Numbered from the stretch's first letter, positions 16,380-26,451 are shown. The stretch: DNA of 64,000 bases from Flavobacterium sp. xlx-214 (GCF_013874595.1 NZ_CP059431.1:1798001-1862000); one strand, 5' to 3'. The notes: generated from the letters alone by a model not told the origin. Program-made: numbers and translations.

Positions 16380-18152
16380 CTATGAATACATTTTATCATA
16401 CAACTCTTTGTACTTTTCTAAAATAATTTTTCGTTTTAGTTTTAAGGTTGGGGTTAACTCGCCCGAATCGATACTCCAAACGCTTGGGGTTAAAGCAAAC
16501 TTTTTAATTTGTTCCCACTTACCAAATTGCGGATTAATGGTTTCAATTTCTTTTTGAATACGCTCTTTAACCAATTCGTTATTTACCACTTCTTCTAAAG
16601 TAAAACCGACATTTACTTTGTTGCGGTTTGCCCATTCTTTAATAAAATCGAAGCTTGGTTGAATAATAGCAGCAGGCATTTTTTGTCCTTCACCAACTAC
16701 CATAATTTGTTCTATAAAACGTGATTGTTTCATAGCGTTTTCAATCATTTGGGGTGCTACATACTTACCGCCACTTGTTTTAAACATTTCCTTTTTACGA
16801 TCGGTAATAAATAGAAAACCATCTGTATCAACCATTCCAATATCGCCTGTATGAAACCAACCATCGATAAAAGCTTCTTTGGTTTTTTCATCGTCTTTAA
16901 AATATCCTTGCGAAATAGAAGGTCCTTGACAAAGAATTTCACCATCTTCGGCAATTTTCACGGTTACATTATCCAATACTCTTCCAACCGAACCAATTTT
17001 CCAGCCAAAATTTCGCGCATCGTTTACAGCAATTACAGGAGAAGTTTCGGTTAAACCATAACCTTCCATAACGGCAATATCAGCACCACCAAAAATACGC
17101 GCTAAACGAGGTGAAAGTGGGGCAGAACCCGATACCAATAATTCTAAATTACCTCCCAAAGCGGCTTGCCATTTAGAGAAAATAAGTTTGCGTGCTATGT
17201 TCAATTTAAACTCATAAAAGGCTCCGTTGGCTTTATACGGTTTAAAGTTTTCTGCCAAGCGCAATGCCCAAAAGAACAATCCTTTTTTAATACCCGAAAG
17301 CTCAGATCCTTTTGCATAAATTTTATCGAAAACTTTTTCTAATACTCTAGGTACAACCGTCATAACTTGTGGTTTGACTTCTTGTAAATTATCAGAAATT
17401 TTATCGATTGATTCGGCAAAATAAATAGATACACCTAAATATTGGTATAGGTATAAAATCATGCGTTCAAAAATATGACAACATGGTAAAAAACTTAAAG
17501 CGGTGTATTTTCCTTTTTCAAACGGAACTCTATTTTCAGACCCCAAAACATTACTAATGATGTTTTCATGTGTTAACAAAACACCTTTTGGCGTACCTGT
17601 TGTACCTGAAGTGTAAATAATAGAAGCTAAATCGTTAGGATGTACATTTGCTTTTGCTGTTTCTAATTCTTGATGGTTTAAAGCTTCTTTCCCCGCTGTT
17701 ACCACTTGTTGCCAATTTGCACAACCTGGAATTTCATCAAAAGAATAAATACCTCTTAATTTAGGAATATTAAATTTTACAGCATCTAATTTTTTCAACA
17801 CTTCATTGTCTGATACAAATACATACAAGCTTTCAGAATGTTTAATAATGTATTCGTAATCGTGTTCTGAAATGGTTGGATATATTGGTACTGTAACGGC
17901 ACCTGTTTGCAAAATACCAATATCCATAATGTTCCATTCGGTTCTATTGGTAGATGTAATCAATGCAATTTTATCGCCTTTTTTTATGCCCATAGCCAAT
18001 AAGGCTTTTGAGACAAAATTTGCCTGATCTATATATTCTTGTGTACTTGTTGATTGCCAATTACCATGATACTTTGTTGTAAAAGCCTTTTGTAAAGGAT
18101 AATTTTGAAGCTGGTAATAAGGAATATCAAATAATCTACCAATTTGAGACAT
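16380..18152 (-). CDS. fadD: Long-chain fatty acid-CoA ligase
   Basis: 590 residues, an AMP-forming adenylate enzyme that activates long-chain fatty acids to acyl-CoA. The P-loop-like core YTSGTTGTPKG is at 180-190, the GYGLTETSP motif in the middle, the DGWFHTGDIG hinge motif, and KKEMFKTSGGKYVAPQMIEN toward the C-terminus. These match the FACL family (Pfam AMP-binding). It lies upstream of marR-fadN-fadA-fadE on the same strand and supplies their substrate, though a gap of about 86 bases separates marR from the gene before it. A TM protein gene follows within 6 bases. Confidence 0.95.
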   Translation of the reverse strand: MSQIGRLFDIPYYQLQNYPLQKAFTTKYHGNWQSTSTQEYIDQANFVSKALLAMGIKKGDKIALITSTNRTEWNIMDIGILQTGAVTVPIYPTISEHDYEYIIKHSESLYVFVSDNEVLKKLDAVKFNIPKLRGIYSFDEIPGCANWQQVVTAGKEALNHQELETAKANVHPNDLASIIYTSGTTGTPKGVLLTHENIISNVLGSENRVPFEKGKYTALSFLPCCHIFERMILYLYQYLGVSIYFAESIDKISDNLQEVKPQVMTVVPRVLEKVFDKIYAKGSELSGIKKGLFFWALRLAENFKPYKANGAFYEFKLNIARKLIFSKWQAALGGNLELLVSGSAPLSPRLARIFGGADIAVMEGYGLTETSPVIAVNDARNFGWKIGSVGRVLDNVTVKIAEDGEILCQGPSISQGYFKDDEKTKEAFIDGWFHTGDIGMVDTDGFLFITDRKKEMFKTSGGKYVAPQMIENAMKQSRFIEQIMVVGEGQKMPAAIIQPSFDFIKEWANRNKVNVGFTLEEVVNNELVKERIQKEIETINPQFGKWEQIKKFALTPSVWSIDSGELTPTLKLKRKIILEKYKELYDKMYS

Positions 18153-18221
18153 AGGTTTGTTGTTTTAAGGGATAAGGTATTGCAAAATATTGTTTTTTTA
18201 ACAAAAATGCAAACTATTTGT

Positions 18222-18683
18222 TTAATTGTTTAGTTGAGGAGCTTGTTTATTTTTATCTAAACCTTCTTGATGAATTGCTACTGATGGAAAATCTTTATTC
18301 TCAGCTTCAGGATTCATCAATGTTCCGTCTTTGTAAAAATAATCGGCGTAACGCAGCAATTTATTAGCGTTGTTAGCATCGGTTTCTTCAATAATGCACG
18401 CTATGATTTTATTTTCTTTAAAATAAAATACTTTGCGTAAAGTGGTTTTATCAAAAACAGTGTAAATTATAGAAAAAGTTTCGTTGTTAGGTAATATATA
18501 ATAGGCTAAATCGTATAAAATACCATTTTCTAAAGTACCACTATTGTTAATTGGATCAAACCATTCGCTTTGTGAGGTAGTTTGAATATAGTTTTGTATT
18601 TGCTTAATTTCAGTATCATTAGTTTGTGCAAAACTAAGAGTTACAAATACTAAACATATAAAAGAAAAAAGATTTTTTTTCAT
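18222..18683 (-). CDS. Hypothetical secreted protein
   Basis: 153 residues. An N-terminal signal peptide (MKKNLFSFICLVFVTLSFAQ, cleavage near SFAQ) predicts export to the periplasm. The mature part is mixed alpha/beta with no motif I recognise. Its ATG shares one base with the stop of the M28 peptidase gene, so the two are translationally coupled and probably act in the same compartment. No catalytic residues can be proposed. Confidence 0.78.
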   Translation of the reverse strand: MKKNLFSFICLVFVTLSFAQTNDTEIKQIQNYIQTTSQSEWFDPINNSGTLENGILYDLAYYILPNNETFSIIYTVFDKTTLRKVFYFKENKIIACIIEETDANNANKLLRYADYFYKDGTLMNPEAENKDFPSVAIHQEGLDKNKQAPQLNN

Positions 18684-19699
18684 TATTGTTTTAATTTAAT
18701 TCGTTCGTTTCTATTAGCTAATTCCCAAGCTGTTACAAAAATTAACTGGGTGCGTTTTAGCATTTGGTCAAAATCAATTTTATCAACTGTATCTGTTGGT
18801 TTATGATAATCTGCGTGCTCACCACTATAATAAAAAATTACAGGAATATTAAATTTTGCAAAGTTGTAATGATCTGATCTGTAATAAATCATTTCGGGGT
18901 GTTTTTCTGCATTATAAGTATAATCTAGTGTTAAATTGGTGTATTTCTTATTCATAGCTTCCGAAATATCGTGCAATTCAGTACTTAGTTTATCACTACC
19001 AACTAAATAAATATAATCCTTTTTATTTTTTTCGTACACAAAATCTCGTCTTCCTATCATATCAACGTTTAAATCGGCAACAATATTTTCTAACGGAATT
19101 ATTTTAGAATTTACAAAATAACGCGAACCATGTAAACCATACTCTTCACCAGTACAGTGTAAAAAAACAATTGATCGTTTTGGTTTGTTACCATTCTTAT
19201 AAGCTATTTGCAACATACGTGCCATTTCTAATAAGGCGGTTGTACCCGTGCCATTATCATCGGCGCCGTTGTATATTTCGCCGTTAGTAACACCCACATG
19301 ATCGTAATGAGCCGAAATAACAATGTATTCATCAGGTTTTTCACTTCCTTTAATATAAGCCACCACATTTTCGCTATCGTTTAACTTCGGGCTAAACATA
19401 CGCTTCATAGCTTCTGAGGGTACTTTCTGAAAATAGTTGTCTGTACCTGGTAAGGCTTCAATTTCTAGCTTTTTATAAAAGTTACGAAGGTAATTTGCTG
19501 CCATTTTTTGTCCAGCTTCGCCTGTTTTTCTACCTTCCATTTCATCACCTGCAATAATGGTTAAATGCTTTATCAATTCATCTTTAGATAAATTTTCTAT
19601 CATTTCTTTTACACGATCTTTACTTTTTTGTGCAGACGCAGATATGCTTCCTAAACATAATAAAAAGGAAAATAGATATAGTTGCTTTCTTAGTTTCAT
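18683..19699 (-). CDS. M28-family zinc aminopeptidase, exported
   Basis: 338 residues with a signal peptide (first 22 residues, cleavage near ASAQ). The M28 di-zinc ligands are in place: His and Asp in SAHYDHVG, the bridging Asp in GADDNGTG, Glu-Glu in TGEEYGLHGS, Asp in NVDMIGRRD, and the last His in YRSDHYNF. The enzyme should release N-terminal residues from peptides in the periplasm or outside the cell. The gene is followed with a one-base overlap by a small secreted protein of unknown function. Upstream is a divergent short-chain dehydrogenase. Confidence 0.93.
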   Translation of the reverse strand: MKLRKQLYLFSFLLCLGSISASAQKSKDRVKEMIENLSKDELIKHLTIIAGDEMEGRKTGEAGQKMAANYLRNFYKKLEIEALPGTDNYFQKVPSEAMKRMFSPKLNDSENVVAYIKGSEKPDEYIVISAHYDHVGVTNGEIYNGADDNGTGTTALLEMARMLQIAYKNGNKPKRSIVFLHCTGEEYGLHGSRYFVNSKIIPLENIVADLNVDMIGRRDFVYEKNKKDYIYLVGSDKLSTELHDISEAMNKKYTNLTLDYTYNAEKHPEMIYYRSDHYNFAKFNIPVIFYYSGEHADYHKPTDTVDKIDFDQMLKRTQLIFVTAWELANRNERIKLKQ

Positions 19700-19754
19700 T
19701 TTTTTGAATTTGATTGTAGCACCTTAAAAATACTACTTTTACAAATAGCTATTG

Positions 19755-19762
19755 TATATTTG
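19755..19762 (+). promoter_or_regulatory. Candidate -7 promoter element of the SDR gene
   Basis: TATATTTG (TAnnTTTG) ends 17 bases before the ATG at 19779. Confidence 0.45.
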
Positions 19763-19778
19763 CTTAAAATATTTAGTA

Positions 19779-20585
19779 ATGAGTAAAGTTGTGTTGATAA
19801 CCGGAGGATCATCGGGCATAGGAAAAACAGTTGGAATTTATTTACAGAAAAAAGGATACATTGTTTACGGCAGTAGCAGAAATCCGGAAAGTATTAAAAA
19901 CACACCTTTTCCTTTAGTTGCTATTGATGTTCGAAATTCAACAATAATTAAAACTGCTGTAAATGAGATCATTACAAAAGAAGGTAAAATTGATGTATTG
20001 ATTAACAATGCAGGTGTTGGTATTACAGGACCCATTGAAGAAATTCCGTTAGAAGAAATTCAAAACAATTTTCACATCAATGTTTTTGGACCAATAGAAA
20101 CCATGAAGGCAGTTTTACCTGCAATGCGTGCACAAAAATCGGGTCTTATTATTAACATTACTTCTATTGCGGGGTATATGGGCTTGCCTTATAGAGGTAT
20201 TTACTCGGCATCAAAAGGAGCTTTAGAATTGATTACCGAAGCAATTAGAATGGAAGTTAAGCCTTTTAATATTAAGGTAACCAATGTAGCACCAGGCGAT
20301 TTTGCTACTGATATAGCTGCTCGACGTTTTCACGCACCTGTTATAGAGAATTCGCCTTATAAAAATACATACAGTGAACAATTAGCTACTATAAATGAAC
20401 ATGTAAATGATGGTGGCGATCCTATAGAAATGGCTAAAGCAATTGATAAAATTATTCAAAGCAATCAACCAAAGGTTCATTACAAAGTAGGTGCGTTTAT
20501 GCAAAAATTTTCTATCTTTCTAAAAAAGATATTGCCTGATACTATGTATGAGAAAATGTTGATGAATCATTATAAAATAAAGTAA
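19779..20585 (+). CDS. Short-chain dehydrogenase/reductase (SDR family)
   Basis: 268 residues from the ATG at 19779; an upstream in-frame codon would add nine residues that precede the promoter-like element. Classical SDR marks: the cofactor motif GGSSGIG at 9-15, NNAGVG, the catalytic Ser in NITSIAG, and YSASKGA with Tyr and Lys of the active site. It is an NAD(P)-dependent oxidoreductase; the substrate cannot be read from the sequence. A transaldolase-like gene follows after 38 bases, but I see no direct pathway link. Confidence 0.92.
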   Translation: MSKVVLITGGSSGIGKTVGIYLQKKGYIVYGSSRNPESIKNTPFPLVAIDVRNSTIIKTAVNEIITKEGKIDVLINNAGVGITGPIEEIPLEEIQNNFHINVFGPIETMKAVLPAMRAQKSGLIINITSIAGYMGLPYRGIYSASKGALELITEAIRMEVKPFNIKVTNVAPGDFATDIAARRFHAPVIENSPYKNTYSEQLATINEHVNDGGDPIEMAKAIDKIIQSNQPKVHYKVGAFMQKFSIFLKKILPDTMYEKMLMNHYKIK

Positions 20586-20623
20586 TATCTTACTAACTTT
20601 AAGAACTTAATACAAAAACAAAT

Positions 20624-21280
20624 ATGAAATTTTTTATAGACACAGCAAATCTTGATCAAATTAAAGAGGCGCAGGCTTTAGGCGTTTTAGACGGCGTAAC
20701 AACCAACCCATCGCTAATGGCGAAAGAAGGCATTACAGGAAAAGACAATATTTTAAAACATTATGTAAATATTTGTAAACTTGTTGAAGGTGATGTAAGT
20801 GCTGAAGTAATTGCTACCGATTATGAAGGAATGATTAGAGAAGGTGAAGAGTTAGCTGAATTAAACGAGCAAATAGTAGTTAAAATTCCGATGACTAAAG
20901 AAGGAATTATGGCTTGTAAGTATTTCTCTGATAAAGGAATTAAAACAAATGTAACCTTGGTTTTTTCTGCCGGACAAGCTTTATTGGCTGCAAAGGCAGG
21001 TGCAACCTATGTATCGCCCTTTATTGGTAGATTGGATGATATTTCAACAGACGGTTTGAATTTAATTGATGAAATTAGAATGATTTACGATAATTATGCT
21101 TTTGAAACCCAAATTTTAGCAGCTTCGGTTCGTAATACTATGCATATTGTTAATTGTGCTAAAATAGGTGCCGATGTAATGACAGGTCCGTTAAGCTCAA
21201 TTTTAGGATTGTTAAAACATCCGTTAACCGATTTAGGTTTAGAACAATTTTTAGCTGATTACGCAAAGGGGAATAAGTAA
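20624..21280 (+). CDS. Transaldolase, fructose-6-phosphate aldolase type (TalC/Fsa)
   Basis: 218 residues, the length of the small transaldolase subfamily (TalC/Fsa), much shorter than TalB. It forms a Schiff base with Lys87 in [25 protein letters not shown] at the start, [28 protein letters not shown] and [11 protein letters not shown] are typical. It acts in the non-oxidative pentose phosphate route. Whether it is a transaldolase or a fructose-6-phosphate aldolase cannot be decided from the sequence by eye. A bidirectional terminator follows. Confidence 0.93.
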   Translation: MKFFIDTANLDQIKEAQALGVLDGVTTNPSLMAKEGITGKDNILKHYVNICKLVEGDVSAEVIATDYEGMIREGEELAELNEQIVVKIPMTKEGIMACKYFSDKGIKTNVTLVFSAGQALLAAKAGATYVSPFIGRLDDISTDGLNLIDEIRMIYDNYAFETQILAASVRNTMHIVNCAKIGADVMTGPLSSILGLLKHPLTDLGLEQFLADYAKGNK

Positions 21281-21307
21281 AAAAAGGAACAATTTTGTTC
21301 CTTTTTT
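21281..21307. terminator. Bidirectional terminator between transaldolase and sod
   Basis: AAAAAGGAACAA pairs with TTGTTCCTTTTT through a short TT-rich loop, with a poly-T tail on the plus strand and poly-T on the minus strand. It starts at the base after the transaldolase stop. Confidence 0.85.
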
Positions 21308-21309
21308 TA

Positions 21310-22077
21310 TTATTTTTTAATCAATGATAAACGATAGTCTACTTTACTCCAATCTACAATTTGCCAGTAGTTTTCAACATATTTAGCACGTTCGTTTTTA
21401 TATTTTAAATAATAAGCATGTTCCCAAACATCTAAATTTAGTAAAGGGTATCCTTTAACTTCGGCATTTGGCATTAATGGATTGTCTTGATTAATGGTTG
21501 TTGAAATTTTTAAAGTTCCATCATTCATATATACCAACCAAACCCAGCCTGAACCAAATAAGTTTTTACCAACATCAGAAAACTGTGTTTTAAAAGCATC
21601 AAAGCTTCCAAAATTTGCATCAATTAATTCTGCTATAATTCCTTTAGGGCGTCCACCTGCTTTTGGTCCTAAGATTTCCCAAAAAATATTGTGATTATAA
21701 TAACCTCCGGCATTATTTCTTAAAGGAAAATTTTTAACATCTAAACCACGTAAAATTTCTTCTATAGACATGGTTTCCATAGGTGTACCTTTAATAGCAT
21801 CGTTTAGTTTATTACAATAGCCCACATGATGTTTTCCATAATGCGTTTCTATTGTTAAACCATCCATATAAGGCTCTAAATCATTATAACCATAGCTTAA
21901 GCCTTTCATTTGAAAAGCACCTTGATTAGCTACCACAGATTTAGGATCTCCTTTTGCAGGAATTGAATCTGTGAAACTTGCATTAGGAATTTGAACTTCA
22001 ATTTGTTCATTTTTATCTTTACATGACATTGCCATTAATGAAGCAATACAGGTTGCTAATACAATGCTTTTTTTCAT
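21310..22077 (-). CDS. sod: Superoxide dismutase (Fe/Mn), predicted lipoprotein
   Basis: 255 residues, about 50 longer than cytosolic Fe/Mn-SOD because of an N-terminal extension with a lipoprotein signal (lipobox MSC, Cys19) and a 35-residue linker. The SOD domain carries the four metal ligands in context: the first His near HYGKHHVGY, the second in GGYYNHNIFW, and Asp and His in LDVWEHAYYLKY. The closing ENYWQIVDW is typical. A lipid anchor would place it in the periplasm or on the outer membrane. It is the last of five tightly packed genes with cdsA, psd and acyl-CoA-binding protein. Confidence 0.93.
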   Translation of the reverse strand: MKKSIVLATCIASLMAMSCKDKNEQIEVQIPNASFTDSIPAKGDPKSVVANQGAFQMKGLSYGYNDLEPYMDGLTIETHYGKHHVGYCNKLNDAIKGTPMETMSIEEILRGLDVKNFPLRNNAGGYYNHNIFWEILGPKAGGRPKGIIAELIDANFGSFDAFKTQFSDVGKNLFGSGWVWLVYMNDGTLKISTTINQDNPLMPNAEVKGYPLLNLDVWEHAYYLKYKNERAKYVENYWQIVDWSKVDYRLSLIKK

Positions 22078-22079
22078 AA

Positions 22080-22340
22080 CTATAAATTTAATGAATTGAT
22101 AAGATCAATATAAAGTTGTTTGGCTTGGTCTTGTGTTAAGTGATTAACTTGTTTCCATGCATTAAATTTAAAGGCACGAACTAAATCAATCTCTTGAAAT
22201 TCAAAGTAATGCGTTGCATCAAAAGTTGCTTGTTTGTAATAAGCATAAATGCGTAACATAACATCTGGCGGAAGTTTTTGCTTGGTTGTTGAAGCTTTTA
22301 AATAGGCTTCATTAAATAATTGATCTAAAGAAGATGTCAT
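22080..22340 (-). CDS. Acyl-CoA-binding protein
   Basis: 86 residues, the standard ACBP length. It is a four-helix protein that binds long-chain acyl-CoA in the cytoplasm. LDQLFNEAYLKAS, KLPPDVMLRIYAYYKQAT, and NAWKQVNHLTQDQAKQLYI follow the ACBP fold, including the conserved YxxYKQAT and the KW-like AW turn. It abuts psd with no gap and precedes sod by 2 bases. Its place among phospholipid genes suggests it supplies acyl-CoA to lipid metabolism; the link is inference. Confidence 0.93.
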   Translation of the reverse strand: MTSSLDQLFNEAYLKASTTKQKLPPDVMLRIYAYYKQATFDATHYFEFQEIDLVRAFKFNAWKQVNHLTQDQAKQLYIDLINSLNL

Positions 22341-22997
22341 TTACTTGTTGGCAATTACGGTTTTGTTTCCTTTTGCTTTTTGATTTAAAGTAACGTTTAC
22401 ATTGGTACCTAGCGGAAGGTACAAATCTACACGAGAACCAAATTTAATAAAGCCAGCATCATCTCCTTGATTTACACGATGACCAACTTTAGCGTAGTTT
22501 ACAATACGTTTTGCTAATGCACCTGCTATTTGACGATACATTACTTCTCCGTAAATAGGATTGTCAATCACAACAGTTGTTCTTTCATTTTCTTCACTTG
22601 CTTTAGGGTGCCAAGCTACTAGGTATTTTCCAGGATGGTATTTGCTGTAATTAACAACTCCGTTTAAAGCATAACGCGTTACATGAACATTAATAGGCGA
22701 CATGAAGATTGACACCATTAAACGTTTATCTTTAAAGTATTCTGGTTCATAAACCTCTTCAATTACAACCACTTTTCCATCAACAGGAGCTAATATTAAA
22801 TGATCTGCAATATTATCAAGAGATCTGTTTGGATTTCTAAAAAATTGTAAAACAATAATTAAGAATACCAAAGCTAGTAATTGAATTACTTTTATAAGCC
22901 AAGGGTAGGGAATACCCACATACTCAATTCCAATGATTACCAAAACAGCAATGATTACTGAAATTAAAATTATTTTAGCGCCTTCTTTATGAAACAT
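22341..22997 (-). CDS. psd: Phosphatidylserine decarboxylase proenzyme, short form
   Basis: 218 residues, the short PSD-A form common in Bacteroidota. The proenzyme cuts itself before Ser188 in KFGSRVDLYLP, turning that Ser into the pyruvoyl cofactor of a 31-residue alpha chain. Two membrane segments occupy about 8-50. LAPVDGKVVVIEE, FMSPINVHVTRYA and HPGKYLVAWHPKASEENE are typical. It makes phosphatidylethanolamine. The ATG shares one base with the cdsA stop, so CDP-diacylglycerol synthesis and PE formation are coupled, although no phosphatidylserine synthase gene is nearby. Confidence 0.96.
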   Translation of the reverse strand: MFHKEGAKIILISVIIAVLVIIGIEYVGIPYPWLIKVIQLLALVFLIIVLQFFRNPNRSLDNIADHLILAPVDGKVVVIEEVYEPEYFKDKRLMVSIFMSPINVHVTRYALNGVVNYSKYHPGKYLVAWHPKASEENERTTVVIDNPIYGEVMYRQIAGALAKRIVNYAKVGHRVNQGDDAGFIKFGSRVDLYLPLGTNVNVTLNQKAKGNKTVIANK

Positions 22998-23794
22998 TAC
23001 ATTACAATTTTATAAATTAAAAATAAAAATGGTGCAGCAAATAAAATACTATCTAATCGATCTAAAATTCCACCATGACCAGGCATAATGGCACCGCTGT
23101 CTTTTATATTTGCTTGTCTTTTATATTTTGATTCTACTAAGTCGCCAATTGTACCTAAAACACTTATTGCAAAAGCAATACAAATCCAAAACAATAACGA
23201 TGATTGAATGGTTGTAAACTTGTAAATAACAATTGCAGCAATTTGTGTAAATACTAAACCTCCTATGAAACCTTCGATTGTTTTTTTAGGAGAAATTTTT
23301 TCGTATAATTTATGCTTTCCTAGTAATTTACCGCAAATATAAGCAAAAGTGTCGTTACACCATATCATTACAAAAATACTTACCAATAAAGCTGGTGTAT
23401 AAATGTAATTGTTAAAAGGCAACTGAGATATTATTAAGAAAGGCAAAACTACATAACCAACTAAATGAATTATTTTAGAAATAAGGGTGGTTTGTTGCTT
23501 TACGGGTTTGTTCTGAAATAAATCAATAATTAAATAAATACTAAACGGAAGTACAATTAAATAAAGGTAATTTAAAGCAGTATTGTTTAAAAAATAAAAA
23601 CTTAAACTAACAATGGCAGCAAGTAAGTATCCTACTGTAAAATTAATTTTAAACAGTTTACAAAACTCGTATACAGCAATTACCAAGAAAAAGCTAAAAA
23701 GTATTAAAAAAGTGGTATTAGAAAACAAAATTGCACTAATTAAAAGTGCAATATATATGATACCAGAAAGGGTTCTTTTAACTACTTCGTTCAT
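22997..23794 (-). CDS. cdsA: Phosphatidate cytidylyltransferase
   Basis: 265 residues with about eight membrane segments. It makes CDP-diacylglycerol from CTP and phosphatidate at the inner membrane. The CDS signature near the C-terminus is intact: GTIGDLVESKYKR, followed by KDSG..PGHGGILDRLDS. It lies one base after the LUD-domain gene and overlaps psd by one base. The gene makes the common precursor of all phospholipids, so the operon is expected to be constitutive. Confidence 0.96.
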   Translation of the reverse strand: MNEVVKRTLSGIIYIALLISAILFSNTTFLILFSFFLVIAVYEFCKLFKINFTVGYLLAAIVSLSFYFLNNTALNYLYLIVLPFSIYLIIDLFQNKPVKQQTTLISKIIHLVGYVVLPFLIISQLPFNNYIYTPALLVSIFVMIWCNDTFAYICGKLLGKHKLYEKISPKKTIEGFIGGLVFTQIAAIVIYKFTTIQSSLLFWICIAFAISVLGTIGDLVESKYKRQANIKDSGAIMPGHGGILDRLDSILFAAPFLFLIYKIVM

Positions 23795-23795
23795 T

Positions 23796-24398
23796 TTAAA
23801 AATCTTCTAAAAGCATCAAATAAAAGTTCTTTGTTTGTATGCCGTATTGTAAAAAATCGTCTGTTGTAGAACTATCCTTAAAATGTTGCATAGTGGTAAT
23901 ATTGGTAGGTATTTCATTGGCATACCTCATTTTAATATTACGTAAACCATCGCTTTTAGAACGGGTAATTTGACTTGCTTTGGCAATCACAACAATATTC
24001 TTAGGTAAATCGTTTGCTTTGTAATGTAATAATTGTTTTGATGAAAATAATATGGAACCATCTTGGGCAATTAATCCTTCGCAATTAGTTAATAAAAACA
24101 TAGGATTTGATGGGTTTTTAAACGATAATTTATTTTCTATAAGATAATGTTGTAAGTCTTTTTCAAAAGTTAAAGCTTCTACTTCAAACCAATCATTTTC
24201 TTGAAGAATACTTATAAAGTTTTCTTCTAACTCTTCTTCATTTTCGCAATACAAAAATTTACCCCCATTTACTTTAAAGTTATGAGTGAACTGCTCATCT
24301 ACAGGTATTTCTTTTTCAGGCAGATATTTACTTTCTTCTTGATCATTATTTTGTCTAGAAGAAGTAAAACTGCTTAAAATTTTTTTAAATATATTCAT
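23796..24398 (-). CDS. LUD-domain protein (LutC/YkgG-like)
   Basis: 200 residues. After a polar N-terminal part of about 40 residues comes a LUD/LutC-like alpha/beta domain with the typical LTNCEGLIAQDGSILFSS segment and the NIVVIAKASQITRS segment. LUD proteins of the lutABC set take part in lactate oxidation, but here there are no lutA or lutB neighbours. In this position before cdsA the function is not known. A terminator from ftsH and a TATCTTTG element precede it, so it heads the lipid operon. Confidence 0.8.
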   Translation of the reverse strand: MNIFKKILSSFTSSRQNNDQEESKYLPEKEIPVDEQFTHNFKVNGGKFLYCENEEELEENFISILQENDWFEVEALTFEKDLQHYLIENKLSFKNPSNPMFLLTNCEGLIAQDGSILFSSKQLLHYKANDLPKNIVVIAKASQITRSKSDGLRNIKMRYANEIPTNITTMQHFKDSSTTDDFLQYGIQTKNFYLMLLEDF

Positions 24399-24434
24399 TT
24401 TCTATTTAAAACTAGATAAGGGGCTTTCTAATTT

Positions 24435-24442
24435 CAAAGATA
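24435..24442 (-). promoter_or_regulatory. Candidate -7 promoter element of the LUD-cdsA operon
   Basis: TATCTTTG on the minus strand (TAnnTTTG) ends 37 bases before the LUD-gene ATG, directly after the ftsH terminator. Confidence 0.45.
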
Positions 24443-24482
24443 AAAAAAAACTTGATTTAACTGTAGGTTAAATCAAGTTTTT
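24442..24482 (-). terminator. Intrinsic terminator after ftsH
   Basis: A perfect 15-bp stem (arms 24447-24461 and 24467-24481) with a 5-base loop, followed on the minus strand by a run of T. It separates ftsH from the downstream lipid operon. Confidence 0.9.
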
Positions 24483-24507
24483 GTATTTTAAAGCTAACTA
24501 TTTAATA

Positions 24508-26451
24508 CTAAATAGCTTCAGTCTGATTTTCTGCTGTAACATCTATTTCAAGTACTTTTTCAAACGGACGTTTACCAAAGATATCTTCTAAATCTTCTCT
24601 AAAGATTACTTCTTTTTCACAAAGTAAATCAGCTAGTTGAACTAATTTATCTTTATTATCGGTTAATAACTGAATAGCACGTTGGTATTGTCCTTCAATT
24701 AATTCTGATATTTCCTTGTCAATTAATTTTGCTGTTTCTTCAGAATAAGGCTTAGAGAAATTATATTCGCTTTGACCCGATGAATCATAATAGGTAATGT
24801 TTCCTAACGAATCGTTTAAACCATAGATAGTAACCATAGCACGTGCCTGTTTGTTCACTTTTTCAAGATCGCTTAAAGCACCTGTTGATATTTTATCAAA
24901 AATTACTTTCTCAGCAGCTCTACCACCCATAGTAGCACACATTTCATCTAACATTTGTTCTGTGCGTACAATTTGGCGTTCTTCTGGTAAATACCAAGCA
25001 GCACCCAAACTCATACCACGTGGTACAATAGTTACTTTAACCAAAGGTGCAGCGTGTTCTGTTAACCAAGAAACGGTTGCATGACCAGCCTCATGAATAG
25101 CAATTGCATATTTTTCTTCTGGTGTTATAATTTTATTTTTCTTCTCTAAACCACCTACAATACGATCTACAGCATCTAAGAAATCTTGCTTATCAACTTC
25201 TTTCTTGTTTTTACGTGCGGCAGTTAAAGCTGCTTCGTTACAAACATTTGCAATATCAGCACCTGAAAAACCTGGTGTTTGCTTTGCTAAGAATTCAATG
25301 TCTAAATTATCTACTTTTTTGATTTTCTTTAAATGAACTTGGAAAATAGCTTTACGTTCATTAACGTCTGGCAAATCAACATAAATTTGTCTGTCAAAAC
25401 GTCCGGCACGCATTAAAGCTTTATCTAAAATTTCAGCTCGGTTGGTAGCAGCTAATACAATTACGTTTGTATTGGTACCAAAACCATCCATTTCTGTTAA
25501 TAATTGATTTAATGTATTTTCACGTTCATCATTTGATCCAGAAAAGTTTGATTTTCCACGTGCTCTACCAATTGCATCAATTTCATCGATGAAGATAATA
25601 GCAGGCGATTTTTCTTTTGCTTGTTTAAATAGATCACGTACACGTGATGCACCCACACCTACAAACATTTCAACAAAATCAGATCCTGATAAAGAAAAGA
25701 AAGGTACTTGTGCCTCACCAGCAACTGCTTTAGCAAGTAATGTTTTACCTGTTCCTGGAGGGCCAACTAACAAGGCTCCTTTCGGAATTTTACCACCAAT
25801 GGAAGTATATTTTTCTGGGTTTTTTAAGAATTCTACAATTTCTTGAATTTCTTCTTTAGCTCCTTCTAAACCTGCAACATCGTTAAATGTAACACGAGTA
25901 TCATTTTTTTCATCGAATAAACGCGCTTTTGATTTTCCGATAGAAAAAATTTGACCACCGCCACCGCCACCAGCGCCGCCACTCATTTTTCTCATCATGA
26001 AAATCCAAACAACCGGAATTAAGATAATTGGTAATAATGAAAATAATATACCACCCCAGTTGCTTTCTTTTTCAGAATCGAATTCTTTTAATTGACCAGC
26101 CTCACGTGCTTGGTTAAGTTTTGTTTCAAACAAATCTTTATTAGCTACATCTACCGTATATTCTGGTGTATTAGACATAGAACTTAACAAAGTAGGTTTG
26201 TTGTTTTTTTGATGCTCAGCCGTTTTTAAAGCATCTTCTGTTAAATATACTTTTGCTGTAGAATTATTAAAAACAACTTTGCTTATTTCACCTTTTTCAA
26301 GATATTCATAAAATTTAGACAGGCCAATTGTTTTTCCATCTCCAAAACTACCGCCACCTGTTGTTAACGATATTGCAAAAATGATAAAAATAATACCTGC
26401 ATAAAGCAGCCAAGAATTGTATTTTGGCTTACTATTAATTGGATTTGCCAT
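24508..26451 (-). CDS. ftsH: ATP-dependent zinc metalloprotease FtsH
   Basis: 647 residues. Membrane segments at about 14-30 and 135-153 enclose a periplasmic domain; the rest is cytoplasmic. The AAA+ module has Walker A GPPGTGKT (230-237), Walker [12 protein letters not shown], the pore motif FVGVG (263-267) and the second region of homology [15 protein letters not shown]. The protease site HEAGH is at 453-457. A Gly-rich linker (about 158-166) follows TM2. FtsH degrades membrane and short-lived cytosolic proteins. It starts 6 bases after rsfS. Confidence 0.98.
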   Translation of the reverse strand: MANPINSKPKYNSWLLYAGIIFIIFAISLTTGGGSFGDGKTIGLSKFYEYLEKGEISKVVFNNSTAKVYLTEDALKTAEHQKNNKPTLLSSMSNTPEYTVDVANKDLFETKLNQAREAGQLKEFDSEKESNWGGILFSLLPIILIPVVWIFMMRKMSGGAGGGGGGQIFSIGKSKARLFDEKNDTRVTFNDVAGLEGAKEEIQEIVEFLKNPEKYTSIGGKIPKGALLVGPPGTGKTLLAKAVAGEAQVPFFSLSGSDFVEMFVGVGASRVRDLFKQAKEKSPAIIFIDEIDAIGRARGKSNFSGSNDERENTLNQLLTEMDGFGTNTNVIVLAATNRAEILDKALMRAGRFDRQIYVDLPDVNERKAIFQVHLKKIKKVDNLDIEFLAKQTPGFSGADIANVCNEAALTAARKNKKEVDKQDFLDAVDRIVGGLEKKNKIITPEEKYAIAIHEAGHATVSWLTEHAAPLVKVTIVPRGMSLGAAWYLPEERQIVRTEQMLDEMCATMGGRAAEKVIFDKISTGALSDLEKVNKQARAMVTIYGLNDSLGNITYYDSSGQSEYNFSKPYSEETAKLIDKEISELIEGQYQRAIQLLTDNKDKLVQLADLLCEKEVIFREDLEDIFGKRPFEKVLEIDVTAENQTEAI

